Origin: JBDTME01 sp964583795
GTDB taxonomy: Bacteria > Patescibacteriota > Microgenomatia > UBA1400 > PJMF01
DNA length: 30,632 bases
Assembly (NCBI GenBank): GCA_964583795.1
Contig: CAZOWX010000023.1
Coordinates: forward strand, 1 to 30,632
Direction: 5' to 3'
Shown here: in pieces, positions 1 to 7,727 of the stretch
How the letters are laid out: each line of letters opens with the position of its first letter
How positions within the stretch are numbered: the stretch's first letter is position 1
Translations under genes and position numbers: made by a program
The notes under the pieces: model-generated
Databases searched by the model: none
What the model was told of the DNA's origin: nothing
The model's input: only the letters and a program-made list of their open reading frames with translations

Positions 1-573
1 GATCCAACGAATCAAGCGGCGGGGATTGTTCCAGTCCGATTGATTTAAAAAGGAATCAGCTTTGGGTAAAAGTTTGAGCAGTTTTTTTTGTAGATCAGAA
101 ATTGTTGCTGCTTCAAGCGCGGATCGTAACTGTTCAGATGGTTTGATGTTTAACTGCTGTTTATCGAGAAAGAGCGATCGGTGATAGAGGCCAGAACCAC
201 CGACAATAATTAACGATTTGTGATGATTGGCACTATAGGTATAAACACTTTCGGCCAGCTCACGAAACTGGGCAATAGACCAACTGGCATTGAGTGGTAA
301 AAAATTTACTCCAAAGATATTTGTGTTGCCGTTACTAAAAAATTGATAGCCACCTACTTTTTTAGGAGAAAGTAAAAACTCAGTTGGCAAATCAGCCCCT
401 GAGGTGATTGCCAGTTCACTAAAAATTTGGCGAGAATCTGCACTTAAAATGGTAGCACCTATTTTTTTTGCGAGAGCGATGGCTATACTGGTTTTGTTGG
501 TGGCGGTTGGTCCCACGATAAAAGTAATGGTGGTGGGGGAGGGTGGAGTGGAGAAGAGCTTTGCAGTTGTCAC
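1..573 (-). CDS. miaA: tRNA dimethylallyltransferase MiaA, divergent, C-terminus outside window
   Basis: Adds a dimethylallyl group to A37 of tRNAs reading UNN codons; MiaB then methylthiolates it. The first 191 residues are present and the frame stays open to base 1. Visible family marks: a P-loop GPTATNKTS near residue 18, SADSRQIF (MiaA has SADSRQVY), GGSGLYHRSL (family GGTGLYLRAL) and NNPRRLIRWI (family NPRRVIRAL). The middle is very divergent: the usual GTAKP and VPHHLID motifs are not recognisable. The usual Gly before the P-loop Lys is Asn here. The start is uncertain: GTG at 573, or an in-frame TTG at 600 just 12 nt after the miaB stop; neither has a clear Shine-Dalgarno. It follows miaB on the same strand, 38 nt downstream, so the two likely form one operon for the ms2i6A37 pathway. 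Confidence 0.85.
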   Translation of the reverse strand, partial: MTTAKLFSTPPSPTTITFIVGPTATNKTSIAIALAKKIGATILSADSRQIFSELAITSGADLPTEFLLSPKKVGGYQFFSNGNTNIFGVNFLPLNASWSIAQFRELAESVYTYSANHHKSLIIVGGSGLYHRSLFLDKQQLNIKPSEQLRSALEAATISDLQKKLLKLLPKADSFLNQSDWNNPRRLIRWI

Positions 574-611
574 GATAAAATGAGTACAAAATTTACTCAA
601 AATAATGCATG

Positions 612-1793
612 TCACACTATTTTGGGTCGAATTGTTAAATTATCTTTATTAATCAGTTGGTCTAAAATCTCCCATCGCAGTTTTTTCACTTGAGCGCTGA
701 TGTCATCTTTGTACAGTTTCCAGGCTGCGGTTCCAGGGCGGGGTGAGTACTGAGCAACGAATCCAGCCCTATACCCTACTTGTTTGACCAGATTGAGTGT
801 ATCTTGAAACTCCTCCTCTGTTTCACCAGGAAAGCCCACGATAATATCAGTGCCAAAGACGATATCAGAATCGACAGCTTTGAGTTTGCGTATTAACTCA
901 AGATAGTTCTCGCGGGTATACCCACGGTTCATGCGTTTGAGCATTGAGTTACTGCCTGACTGAACTGGAAGGTGAATGAATCGATCGATTTTTTTATTTT
1001 TTCCTATTTCTTTGATCAGCTCATCATGAAAGTCCCAAGGGTTAGCACTGATAAAACGAAGCGTGGTAATTTGGGGCAGTGCGCTGATGGCTTGAAGCAG
1101 TTGCACAAATGGAGGAGTGCCATTAGGTTTTTGGTATTGAGAGCTGTTTGAGGGGACATCTTTGAGTGAGAAGGTTTCTGTTTCCAACATTCGTTTACGC
1201 AAGGATACCCCAACTTTTTCAAGCCCCCAAGAGTTGACATTTTGGCCTAGGAGTGTGATTTCTGTGTAGCCTTGTTTAACTAAGCGATTTACTTCATCCA
1301 TGATTGACTCAAATGAGCGCGATTGTTCTCTACCTCGAGAATATGGCACGATACAGAAGGTACAAAAAGAGTTACAGCCGGCACTGATCGGCACCCAAGC
1401 GTGTTTAGAACCGTTGACATCAGGAGCGTCTTTACGGATAGCTGCTTGATTGAAGCCGACTTCATTGATGGGCAAAATTTCATCAAGCATGGGGAGCATC
1501 TCGTAAATTTTTTGATTGCCGTGGTGGGTCATGCAGCCCGTGAGGATAATTTTGGGTTTTGGAAGTTGTTGTTGTTTGAAGTACTCGACCACATTGAGCA
1601 AAAACCCAACTGCCCGATCCTCTGCACGTTTGCGTACAGCACAGGTGTTGACCACGATCTCATCAGCAGTTCTCCAGTCATTGGCTTCGAGGTATCCGCG
1701 TGCTTGATAGTCCCCTGCAATTCTCTCGGAGTCGCTTTTATTGGCCTGACAGCCAAAGGTATGGATATAGTAGGTTTTGGGAGCTTTGTTCAC
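612..1793 (-). CDS. miaB: tRNA-2-methylthio-N6-dimethylallyladenosine synthase MiaB, TRAM domain absent
   Basis: Radical SAM methylthiotransferase that converts i6A37 to ms2i6A37. The N-terminal UPF0004 domain has the three auxiliary-cluster cysteines in HTFGCQANKSDSER, NTCAVRKR and TGCMTHH. The radical SAM triad is in CNSFCTFCIVPYSRGREQSR near residue 140. The GQNVNSWG motif follows. The protein ends at 393 aa, just after RPGTAAWKLYKDDI and a short helix, whereas typical MiaB is about 440-450 aa with a C-terminal TRAM RNA-binding domain; that domain is missing. There is also an insertion-like stretch after NSWG. The start is GTG, 6 nt downstream of a TGCTAAAAT extended -10, with no Shine-Dalgarno. 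A relative such as MtaB or RimO is less likely given the adjacent miaA. Confidence 0.92.
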   Translation of the reverse strand: MNKAPKTYYIHTFGCQANKSDSERIAGDYQARGYLEANDWRTADEIVVNTCAVRKRAEDRAVGFLLNVVEYFKQQQLPKPKIILTGCMTHHGNQKIYEMLPMLDEILPINEVGFNQAAIRKDAPDVNGSKHAWVPISAGCNSFCTFCIVPYSRGREQSRSFESIMDEVNRLVKQGYTEITLLGQNVNSWGLEKVGVSLRKRMLETETFSLKDVPSNSSQYQKPNGTPPFVQLLQAISALPQITTLRFISANPWDFHDELIKEIGKNKKIDRFIHLPVQSGSNSMLKRMNRGYTRENYLELIRKLKAVDSDIVFGTDIIVGFPGETEEEFQDTLNLVKQVGYRAGFVAQYSPRPGTAAWKLYKDDISAQVKKLRWEILDQLINKDNLTIRPKIV

Positions 1794-1799
1794 TCGAGT

Positions 1800-1808
1800 A
1801 TTTTAGCA
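1800..1808 (-). promoter_or_regulatory. extended -10 promoter of miaB-miaA
   Basis: TGC-TAAAAT on the minus strand. The hexamer ends 6 nt before the GTG of miaB, so the transcript would begin at or within a base or two of the start codon (leaderless). No good -35 is visible. Confidence 0.55.
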
Positions 1809-1815
1809 TGGGATG

Positions 1816-1885
1816 AATAGATTGTGGATTGTAGAATGTGGATTATGGATATTGGAAAGCGGATTACGAGATGTAGACTTGAGGA
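1816..1885. repeat. degenerate 7-bp tandem array (consensus TGTGGAT)
   Basis: About ten units in strict 7-bp register between miaB and the next gene: AATAGAT, TGTGGAT, TGTAGAA, TGTGGAT, TATGGAT, ATTGGAA, AGCGGAT, TACGAGA, TGTAGAC, TTGAGGA. Divergence increases towards the right end. It lies upstream of the miaB promoter and contains no open frame of note. Confidence 0.7.
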
Positions 1886-1952
1886 TGCTAATCACAGGAA
1901 TTTTTTGCTGGAATTCAAAATTACTTAAATCAAGAAACGATGTTCTTTTAGT

Positions 1953-2408
1953 CTATTGACCGGAATTTAGTCTCCGTCCTCCAATACGGGCAAAATCTCC
2001 TGAGTAACGCTGATTCCATAACGTAACCAATTGGGCTGTAGTTGTTACAAAGCTTTTATCATTAATCTTGTCTGGATACTCTACAAAACCAAGCTCAGCA
2101 GGAATTAGTCCCTCATTTTTTAGTGGAGCAGTCATTACTATAACTCGATTCTGTTGTAACAGCTGATGCCCGATTCTGACTAACTGATCAGCGTAATTAA
2201 CCACTTCTGCATCATTTCTATTTACTAATGACAACAAAATTGCGTGGGGATTAAATTCCCTCATATCTTGAATAAAAATGTTTAGCGTATCTGCACTAAT
2301 ATGCATGTCTCTAACTGTGAAACCGGAAGAAGTTGTGCTTCTTGTTGCAAAGTGTCTGTAGGTAGGGTTTTCAGCAGCAATAAGTAGTCGAACATCTTGA
2401 GATGACAT
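1953..2408 (-). CDS. hypothetical protein with receiver-like alpha/beta pattern
   Basis: I do not recognise a family. The 151 residues alternate in a way that fits a CheY/Rossmann-like fold: strand VRLLIAA, strand FTVRDMHI, helix TLNIFIQDMREF, strand HAILLSL, helix YADQLVRIGHQLL, strand RVIVMTAP, strand GFVEYP, final helix. If it is a receiver domain, the phosphoacceptor Asp expected after the third strand is not obvious (LLSLVNRND), so it would be non-canonical. There is no membrane segment or signal peptide. The start ATG has GGAG four bases upstream and a GATAAT -10-like box about 35 nt upstream. A 150-bp repeat-bearing gap separates it from miaB, so it is probably a separate unit. Confidence 0.6.
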   Translation of the reverse strand: MSSQDVRLLIAAENPTYRHFATRSTTSSGFTVRDMHISADTLNIFIQDMREFNPHAILLSLVNRNDAEVVNYADQLVRIGHQLLQQNRVIVMTAPLKNEGLIPAELGFVEYPDKINDKSFVTTTAQLVTLWNQRYSGDFARIGGRRLNSGQ

Positions 2409-2559
2409 ATTTCTCCAATTTCGAAAATTAAGAAGTCGGTATTATCTTTTACATTGGGAAAAAATGGAAGGGGCGGGTGGGGTTTTGCTAAGAGAGGGGA
2501 TCAAAATCCTTTTTGACTAAGAAATGAGAATGTAAATCTGCAAGAAATTTAAAGTTTTC

Positions 2560-2594
2560 AACCCAACTACTCAACAACATAACAACCCAACAAC
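2560..2594 (+). repeat. AACnnAAC octamer tandem array
   Basis: Four units in 8-bp register: AACCCAAC, TACTCAAC, AACATAAC, AACCCAAC, then AAC. It lies just upstream of the DUF4153 gene promoter. The same unit recurs at 5530, 17446, 19509, 21434 and 21484. Confidence 0.8.
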
Positions 2595-2604
2595 TTCCTT
2601 GTTG

Positions 2605-2613
2605 TGCTACAAT
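2605..2613 (+). promoter_or_regulatory. extended -10 of the DUF4153 gene
   Basis: TGC-TACAAT. The hexamer overlaps the upstream in-frame ATG at 2612, which argues for the ATG at 2624 as the true start, 10 nt downstream of the box. Confidence 0.55.
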
Positions 2614-2623
2614 GAACTGCAAG

Positions 2624-4576
2624 ATGACCAATTCCTTGCAGCTTCACAACCCTTTCTCCCTTCAAAACCTATCGAGACAACTGCACAGCGTGACAAAACG
2701 TTTTCCCATGGGGACGATGATGATTGTGGCGTTGTGGATTGTGGGTATGGCCATTAGCTTTATTGCTGATAAACACCCTATCAAAGACCCAAGAGCTGCA
2801 GAGCAGGTGATGTACACCTTATGGAAACTGGGAGGCTGGTTTCTTCTTAACTGTGTGATGGTGAGTGTCCTAGAGTTCATTTTTGAATTAAAGGAAAAAT
2901 CTGGCTTCTTGATGAGTACCCAAAAGAAGGTAGTTTTCGTTGTTGGGAGTATTGTGATCAATGCGGCTGTGTTGTTGTGGTTGTTCCCGCTAGAACATAG
3001 TCAGCTTCAAGCGCTTATCAAAGGAGAGTTTGCAAGCGTTGTTTGGCACAACGTTGTGTACTTAGTGAGTTATGTGATTTTTGTGGTTTGTTTTATGTTG
3101 AGCAGTGTCGGGCTACTTGATTTCAAGCGTTCGAAACGCATTCTTTTCTTGTGGGGGAACTTGTTGTCAATTGTGATTATGATGTGGTTTTTTTCGATGG
3201 TTATCATTGCAGGCTTTTCGATTGCGATGGGAGCAATTCACTTGTTTTTCATGGTCGATGCTTTTCGCTTCTTGCCATATATTTTTGCTTCAACGACTTT
3301 GTTATTTGCGCCCCTAAAGGGGTTAAGTTTGCTGCCTGAAAGTGAAAAAATGTTGGCTGCAGATTTAAAAGTGAGCACTCTCTATAACTTTTTTACGCAT
3401 AAGATTGCTGCGATCATCGTTTTGTTTTATCTAGTGCTACTGTATGTTTTTGCAGCGCAACAAATGATAATTTGGCAATGGCCACGATATAGTATTGTCC
3501 TTTCAATATTGGGCTTACTCATTCCGGTTGTCTTACTAAACATCTTGGTGTTTCCAGATCGTTACAAAGAGATCCATTCGAAGTATGATTTCTTGCTTCA
3601 AAGGGGAGTGAATTTGTTGTCAGTTCCCATGGTTATGATGTACTTGTTCTCAATTGGCTTGAGAATTAATCAATACGGATTCACTATCCCTAGATACTTA
3701 ACAATGATTTTTGGTGTATGGTTGTTAGTATTTAATCTGTATTGGGGAATGGTAAAAAAACAGAGACTCATCATAATTCCCGCATTAGTTGTATTGTTAA
3801 CAGCTGTTAGCGTGCTTACTCCATTTTTGAACATGTATGATCTTTCACTGCGATCACAGGTTGGTCGATTAGAAAAAAAACTTACTGAAGCGAAACTACT
3901 CAATTCAAACAAAATGTTTGTTGCTACAGCCTTTAATGCTGATCAATCATTGAGTAAAGATACCATGAATGTTGTCGACTTTTCTGCAGTGCAGTATTTG
4001 AAGCGTAATCATTTGAACCAAAAACTCGTTGATCAGCGTCCATATCTCAAGGTACTAACGAACTACTCTGAATATTCGAAAACATTTGCGAAAACGGGGG
4101 TTCAACAACCCGTTGTGCTTAGTCGTACTTTTGAAGCTGATCAAAACAATGACACGTTTCAACCAGATGGCTCAATGACGTTGTTCACTGACCCCCTCGA
4201 GCTTTATAGTAAAGCAACTTCTCAATTGCGGAATTTTAAAACAAAGGATGGACGATTAATCTATTTGTCTGTTTCAATGTCTGATTCAAAAAATATCTTG
4301 GTAACCAATCAAGGTCGTTCAACGCACCTTTTACTTGACCCATTGTATCAAGCGCTGTTGCCGTCATTAACAGCCGCAAGTAATGCTCAGGCATATCAGC
4401 GGGAAAAATTCCCCAGTTATGTTAATAGAGTTGTAGCTGGCGAAGACGAGAACTTTCAATATCAGTTCTATGTTTCTCAAATAAGCATGGAGGTCCCACC
4501 GAGAAATGGAGCCGTATCAGTAGATTCAATTAAGCTGAATTCGTTGTCAGGGTTTCTGATGGTGCGGGAGAAGTGA
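2624..4576 (+). CDS. DUF4153-type multipass membrane protein
   Basis: The 650-aa protein has roughly ten or more hydrophobic segments through residue ~410, then a soluble C-terminal domain of about 235 residues. The segment around residues 340-430 has the DUF4153 signature: a Tyr/Pro/Arg-rich IPRYLTMIFGVWLL, a polar KKQRLIIIP, and SLRSQVGRLEKKL after the last membrane span. Family function is unknown. The C-terminal part contains YLKVLTNYSEYSK and repeated short strand-like stretches, probably extracytoplasmic. The start at 2624 is chosen because the in-frame ATG at 2612 lies inside the -10 box; no Shine-Dalgarno is visible. It is followed after 28 bp by a small membrane protein. Confidence 0.8.
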   Translation: MTNSLQLHNPFSLQNLSRQLHSVTKRFPMGTMMIVALWIVGMAISFIADKHPIKDPRAAEQVMYTLWKLGGWFLLNCVMVSVLEFIFELKEKSGFLMSTQKKVVFVVGSIVINAAVLLWLFPLEHSQLQALIKGEFASVVWHNVVYLVSYVIFVVCFMLSSVGLLDFKRSKRILFLWGNLLSIVIMMWFFSMVIIAGFSIAMGAIHLFFMVDAFRFLPYIFASTTLLFAPLKGLSLLPESEKMLAADLKVSTLYNFFTHKIAAIIVLFYLVLLYVFAAQQMIIWQWPRYSIVLSILGLLIPVVLLNILVFPDRYKEIHSKYDFLLQRGVNLLSVPMVMMYLFSIGLRINQYGFTIPRYLTMIFGVWLLVFNLYWGMVKKQRLIIIPALVVLLTAVSVLTPFLNMYDLSLRSQVGRLEKKLTEAKLLNSNKMFVATAFNADQSLSKDTMNVVDFSAVQYLKRNHLNQKLVDQRPYLKVLTNYSEYSKTFAKTGVQQPVVLSRTFEADQNNDTFQPDGSMTLFTDPLELYSKATSQLRNFKTKDGRLIYLSVSMSDSKNILVTNQGRSTHLLLDPLYQALLPSLTAASNAQAYQREKFPSYVNRVVAGEDENFQYQFYVSQISMEVPPRNGAVSVDSIKLNSLSGFLMVREK

Positions 4577-4604
4577 TTAAAAATTTCACATTTTTTATTT
4601 TCTT

Positions 4605-5042
4605 GTGACAAAAACAGTGAAAACCAACAAAAAAAATAAGAGCTTTCAAAATCTGCTTCTAAAAGTACTTAAATGGGGACTTATTGTTTTCGCATCACTA
4701 GTGACATTTATAATTTTTCTTAATATTTGGTCGTTAGTAGACCCAAACTTTGTTGAGTATGGACCACAGCTCACATTTATTACCAACGATTGTCCTAAAT
4801 TTCAAGAAAACTGTGGAAACTACGGTGGTAGTGTCCTGTCGAACTGGAAGTATTTCCCTTCAACACTGAAGGAATCAATGCAATGGCAGCTAAACAAATT
4901 ACCGCTTTCTGAAGAACAGCAAGATCCGGAGCATTGGGAGTGTATGGTGGATGGCAAAATAATAGAAGATATTAATGAACAACTTGTTGTTCATTACGGC
5001 AAAAACCAACCACAGGTTCATTATAATTGTTGGTTAAAGTAA
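4605..5042 (+). CDS. small single-pass membrane protein with Cys-containing outer domain
   Basis: Unrecognised 145-aa protein. A Lys/Asn-rich cytoplasmic start is followed by one membrane span (residues ~20-46, WGLIVFASLVTFIIFLNIW) and an outer domain of about 100 residues with four cysteines (NDC, ENC, WEC, YNC), which could form two disulfides. The start is GTG at 4605; an in-frame GTG at 4617 is an alternative. No Shine-Dalgarno is visible. It lies 28 bp after the DUF4153 gene on the same strand, so co-transcription is likely. Given the DipZ/thioredoxin operon elsewhere in this window, an oxidised outer domain is plausible, but that is inference. Confidence 0.6.
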   Translation: MTKTVKTNKKNKSFQNLLLKVLKWGLIVFASLVTFIIFLNIWSLVDPNFVEYGPQLTFITNDCPKFQENCGNYGGSVLSNWKYFPSTLKESMQWQLNKLPLSEEQQDPEHWECMVDGKIIEDINEQLVVHYGKNQPQVHYNCWLK

Positions 5043-5060
5043 CTCTTTTTCAAGAAATTG

Positions 5061-5134
5061 AGCCACGGGCGGGATTCGAACCCGCGAATCCGAGGTTTTG
5101 CAGACCTGGCCATTAGCCGCTCTGGTACCGTGGC
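5061..5134 (-). tRNA. tRNA-Cys (GCA)
   Basis: The minus strand folds as a cloverleaf: seven perfect acceptor pairs (GCCACGG with CCGTGGC), anticodon loop CTGCAAA with anticodon GCA, T arm GCGGG-TTCGAAT-CCCGC. The discriminator is U73, the expected identity base for tRNA-Cys. CCA is not encoded. The top pair of the anticodon stem is a C-C mismatch unless a one-base bulge is allowed. Confidence 0.93.
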
Positions 5135-5193
5135 ATTCGTTTCGCTTGTTGTCATCCACAATTGCCTTGTTGACTAAATGTCTTTAGCCGCTT

Positions 5194-5209
5194 CCCGAAG
5201 TACTTTGGG
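5194..5209. promoter_or_regulatory. 16-bp near-perfect palindrome upstream of tRNA-Cys
   Basis: CCCGAAGTACTTTGGG, symmetrical apart from one G/T position (wobble in RNA), about 60 bp upstream of the tRNA-Cys gene. It could be an operator or a small hairpin; no partner is known. The gap 5135-5678 holds no convincing gene: it contains this palindrome, the 7-bp array at 5281, the octamer array at 5530 and the SRPBCC promoter. Confidence 0.35.
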
Positions 5210-5280
5210 ACAATGCTGTTTCGTGGCACGCGAGAGACCATTATACAAGGAATTTGGTGATTTGGCACTCTGAGGGTTGG

Positions 5281-5308
5281 TTGCAGGTTGCAAGATGCAA
5301 GTTGCAAA
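5281..5308. repeat. 7-bp tandem array (TTGCAAG-like)
   Basis: Four units in 7-bp register: TTGCAGG, TTGCAAG, ATGCAAG, TTGCAAA, then TTG. Intergenic. Confidence 0.75.
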
Positions 5309-5529
5309 TTGTCGAAAAAGATTTTCTAGATACAGATCCTGTAACAATTGTATTGTTCGCTTCAATCTGGCTCCTGACGAATGCCAGAATTTCACGAACT
5401 GACTTACTCGATTAAACAGTCTATCTCTTAAGTCAAGGATGACGCCTTTTATTTTTTTTGCTTTCGTAAAACATGCTTAATCGCCCATGAAACTTACAAG
5501 AATATTTAGTTGATGTCGTTTTGTCAGAG

Positions 5530-5564
5530 TACTCAACAACCCAACAACCCAACAACATAACAAC
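5530..5564 (+). repeat. AACnnAAC octamer tandem array
   Basis: Units TACTCAAC, AACCCAAC, AACCCAAC, AACATAAC, then AAC. Located about 80 bp upstream of the SRPBCC promoter. Confidence 0.85.
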
Positions 5565-5643
5565 TGGTTATTACTGCTATATCCTTAAAAGTAGAAACCA
5601 ATCAGCTATGAAACAAAGCAACCAATAAACAATCCCTACAGCC

Positions 5644-5672
5644 TTGCTTCTTCCCTCAAGATCTCATACAAT
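5644..5672 (+). promoter_or_regulatory. promoter of the SRPBCC-DUF4349 cluster
   Basis: TTGCTT (5644-5649), 17-bp spacer, TACAAT (5667-5672). The hexamer ends 6 nt before the ATG at 5679, which predicts a leaderless transcript. Confidence 0.65.
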
Positions 5673-5678
5673 CAGCGT

Positions 5679-6086
5679 ATGGTAAGCATAACCCAAACCT
5701 TTATTATTCAAGCACCGGTCAAGGAAGTGTGGCGAGCATTAACTGATCCTGATTTGATTGAACAGTGGGGAGCTGGCCCTGCTGTGATGAAGCCAAGGTT
5801 GGATTTTGATTTTGAGTTATGGGGGGCAGAAGTGTGGGGGAAAAATATTGGAGTGATCCCCTATAAGCAGCTCAAGCAAGAGTGGTATACTGGAGATTGG
5901 GAACAGCCATCGATTGTGACTTTTGACTTAGCTGGTGATAGTACTCAAACGACAATTATGGTGACACAGGATAATTTACCTGATAAAGAGAAGAACAATT
6001 TTGAGTCCGGTTGGGAACAATTTTACTTTAAACCGATCAAACAACTATTAGAGAAAAGAGGTCAAGATGCTCGCCAATCTTCCTAG
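5679..6086 (+). CDS. SRPBCC/AHSA1-family protein
   Basis: 135-aa START/Bet v1-like domain of the AHSA1 type. It opens with ITQTFIIQAPVKEVWRALTDPDLIEQWGAGPA, the typical first strand and two helices leading to W-x-x-P/G. It ends with a long helix, FESGWEQFYFKPIKQLLEK, as the family does. These domains bind small hydrophobic ligands or act as co-chaperone modules; no specific ligand can be read here. It is the first gene of a four-gene cluster. Its 3' end overlaps the DUF4349 gene by 20 bp, so the two are translationally linked. There is no Shine-Dalgarno, and a -10 box lies directly upstream. Confidence 0.85.
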   Translation: MVSITQTFIIQAPVKEVWRALTDPDLIEQWGAGPAVMKPRLDFDFELWGAEVWGKNIGVIPYKQLKQEWYTGDWEQPSIVTFDLAGDSTQTTIMVTQDNLPDKEKNNFESGWEQFYFKPIKQLLEKRGQDARQSS

Positions 6087-7002
6087 CCGACTCCTCCACT
6101 GGATTAAATCGAACTTTTTGCTCAGTGTGTTAAGTCTTGTGGTGCTTTATGTCGTGGTTATCCAACCGTATTTTGGTGTAACGATGTCACAACCGAGTTC
6201 GTATCGTATGCAAAGCTACGAAGGGGCCGGGACATTTGGATCAATTGTGTCTCCATCGATATCAAATATGAGTGAGGCTAAGGATTCAGTTGGATCGATG
6301 TTCCCATCAGTTTTACCCGAGGAAAGTGTTGATCTTGGAGTGTCAAACCGGAAAGTTGTGAGAAACTCAAATGTGTCACTATTGGTCAAAGATGTACGCG
6401 AAAGCGAGAACAAGATTGAGCAGTATGCGGTAAGTGCTGGTGGATTTTTAGTTAACTCTTCGCTGTCCACTCCAGAGCAAGGTGGTTCCGGGAACATGTC
6501 AATTCGAGTACCTTCTGACAAACTCAAGAGCACTTTAGAGTTTTTACGATCTTTATCAGTGAGAGTCGTGTCAGAAAACGTAATGGGAACCGATATTACT
6601 GATCAATATTCAGATACGCAGGCTAGAATTGCCACACTGACTCAAACAAAGCGCACATTTGAAGCGATGATGGAACGGGCACAAACGGTGGATGAAATCT
6701 TAAAAGTGCAGCGGTCTATTTTTCAAATTCAAGATCAGCTCGATGCGTTGCAAGGACAACTTCAGTACATGGAAAAAACCTCACAGAGTAGTTTAGTCAC
6801 CATTTATTTATCAACCGACGAGCTCTCACTCCCGTACAGTCCATCAGACCCATGGCGACCAGATGTCATTTTCAAGACAGCAGTTCGTTCTTTACTGGTC
6901 AATGCTCAAAGAATTGGTAGCGTTATGATTTGGGGAGCAGTCTATAGTCCGGTCATTATAGCTGGAGTTATTGTGTACTTTTTAGTGAAACGAAGGCAGT
7001 AG
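6067..7002 (+). CDS. DUF4349 membrane protein
   Basis: 311 aa. A membrane anchor at residues ~17-37 is followed by a Ser-rich linker. The DUF4349 domain comes next (NRKVVRNSNVSLLVKDVRESENKIEQYAVSAGG..., then IRVPSDKLKSTLEFLRSL, DITDQYSDTQARIATLTQ). A coiled coil follows (~residues 185-235), then VTIYLSTDEL, and a C-terminal membrane span with basic tail VKRRQ. The extracytoplasmic domain is anchored at both ends; some family relatives are annotated as anti-sigma-like, but I see no sigma factor here. It starts inside the preceding SRPBCC gene and is followed after 2 bp by the next gene. Confidence 0.85.
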   Translation: MLANLPSRLLHWIKSNFLLSVLSLVVLYVVVIQPYFGVTMSQPSSYRMQSYEGAGTFGSIVSPSISNMSEAKDSVGSMFPSVLPEESVDLGVSNRKVVRNSNVSLLVKDVRESENKIEQYAVSAGGFLVNSSLSTPEQGGSGNMSIRVPSDKLKSTLEFLRSLSVRVVSENVMGTDITDQYSDTQARIATLTQTKRTFEAMMERAQTVDEILKVQRSIFQIQDQLDALQGQLQYMEKTSQSSLVTIYLSTDELSLPYSPSDPWRPDVIFKTAVRSLLVNAQRIGSVMIWGAVYSPVIIAGVIVYFLVKRRQ

Positions 7003-7004
7003 TC

Positions 7005-7211
7005 ATGAAATTCTTCGTAAAAAAGAAACAAACATCTTCCTTACTCTGGATGTCAGTTGCACTTTCCGCCGGATTTTGTCTCATGTTGTTATTGTCACTG
7101 TTTGCGTACCGGCTTGAATCGCGTTATGTCAGAGCACTAGAGAATCAAGCAGTGTTACAACAAGGGAGAATTGACGAACTTGAGCATGTGGTTCAACTGT
7201 TAAAAAAATAG
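7005..7211 (+). CDS. small membrane protein with short coiled coil
   Basis: 68 aa: a basic N-terminus, one membrane span (residues ~12-35) and a short coiled-coil tail (LENQAVLQQGRIDELEHVVQLLKK). No family recognised. It starts 2 bp after the DUF4349 stop and is followed 12 bp later by the second SRPBCC gene, so it is reliably part of the operon. It could pair through the coiled coil with the DUF4349 protein (inference). Confidence 0.65.
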   Translation: MKFFVKKKQTSSLLWMSVALSAGFCLMLLLSLFAYRLESRYVRALENQAVLQQGRIDELEHVVQLLKK

Positions 7212-7223
7212 TAGAGGGTAATA

Positions 7224-7685
7224 ATGGCCAGTGACTTTCGCAAAATTTATCATATACAAGGAACTGAACAGCAGTTTTGGGACACTTTATATAATGAGCG
7301 CAATTTAGAGAAAGCACTCAACCTTGATAGTCGGAACGGAATGCACCCAAGAGTCGGTCACGAGTTTATTTGGGAAATTAATGGACATCGGGTAAAAGGA
7401 AAAGTTGCAGAGGTTGAACTTGCGAACACTTCCTCAACACGATTGGTATTTCATTGGCGGTTTGATGAGCTTGAGTTGAGAGATATTTGGCCAGAAGAGC
7501 ATTTTGCACAAACTACTTTGATTACCGGTGATCAGTCAGATGTAGTCTATGTTGAACTTATTATTTCCAATATCCCCGGAGAGTCGGCTGAGTATGATCG
7601 AGCACGACGTTTATGGGGTGAGCACATCATCGAAAAAATCGGCCGGTTTTTGCAATCAGAGCCAGAGCTAGAGCGACCCTATTAA
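7224..7685 (+). CDS. second SRPBCC/AHSA1-like protein
   Basis: 153-aa START/Bet v1-like domain: KIYHIQGTEQQFWDTLYNERNLEKALN, central strands with HEFIWEIN and LVFHWRFDEL, and a terminal helix DRARRLWGEHIIEKIGRFLQ. It is clearly paralogous in layout to the protein at 5679 but quite different in sequence. Unlike the first gene of the cluster it has a Shine-Dalgarno (GAGGG, five bases before ATG), as expected for an internal operon gene. Having two SRPBCC proteins bracket a membrane protein suggests they act together on the same ligand or partner (inference). Confidence 0.75.
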   Translation: MASDFRKIYHIQGTEQQFWDTLYNERNLEKALNLDSRNGMHPRVGHEFIWEINGHRVKGKVAEVELANTSSTRLVFHWRFDELELRDIWPEEHFAQTTLITGDQSDVVYVELIISNIPGESAEYDRARRLWGEHIIEKIGRFLQSEPELERPY

Positions 7686-7687
7686 TC

Positions 7688-7727
7688 TTTTGGTAAAAGC
7701 TGGAAATTTTTTTTGTTTTTTACCCAA
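7688..7727. terminator. hairpin with T tract between convergent genes
   Basis: TTTTGGTAAAA pairs with TTTTTACCCAAA across a T-rich loop, about ten pairs with one mismatch. The A/T tracts on both sides make it a plausible bidirectional terminator for the SRPBCC cluster and the DipZ operon. It overlaps the DipZ stop codon. Confidence 0.45.

Noticed and set aside
1323..1820. 165-codon plus-strand reading frame
   Set aside because: It lies antisense to conserved miaB cysteine motifs; a shadow frame.
4577..4604. Terminator after the DUF4153 gene
   Set aside because: T-rich but without a stem; the next gene is probably co-transcribed.
5174..5395. 73-codon minus-strand reading frame
   Set aside because: It starts at GTG, runs through the 7-bp array and the palindrome near tRNA-Cys, and shows no protein-like conservation pattern.
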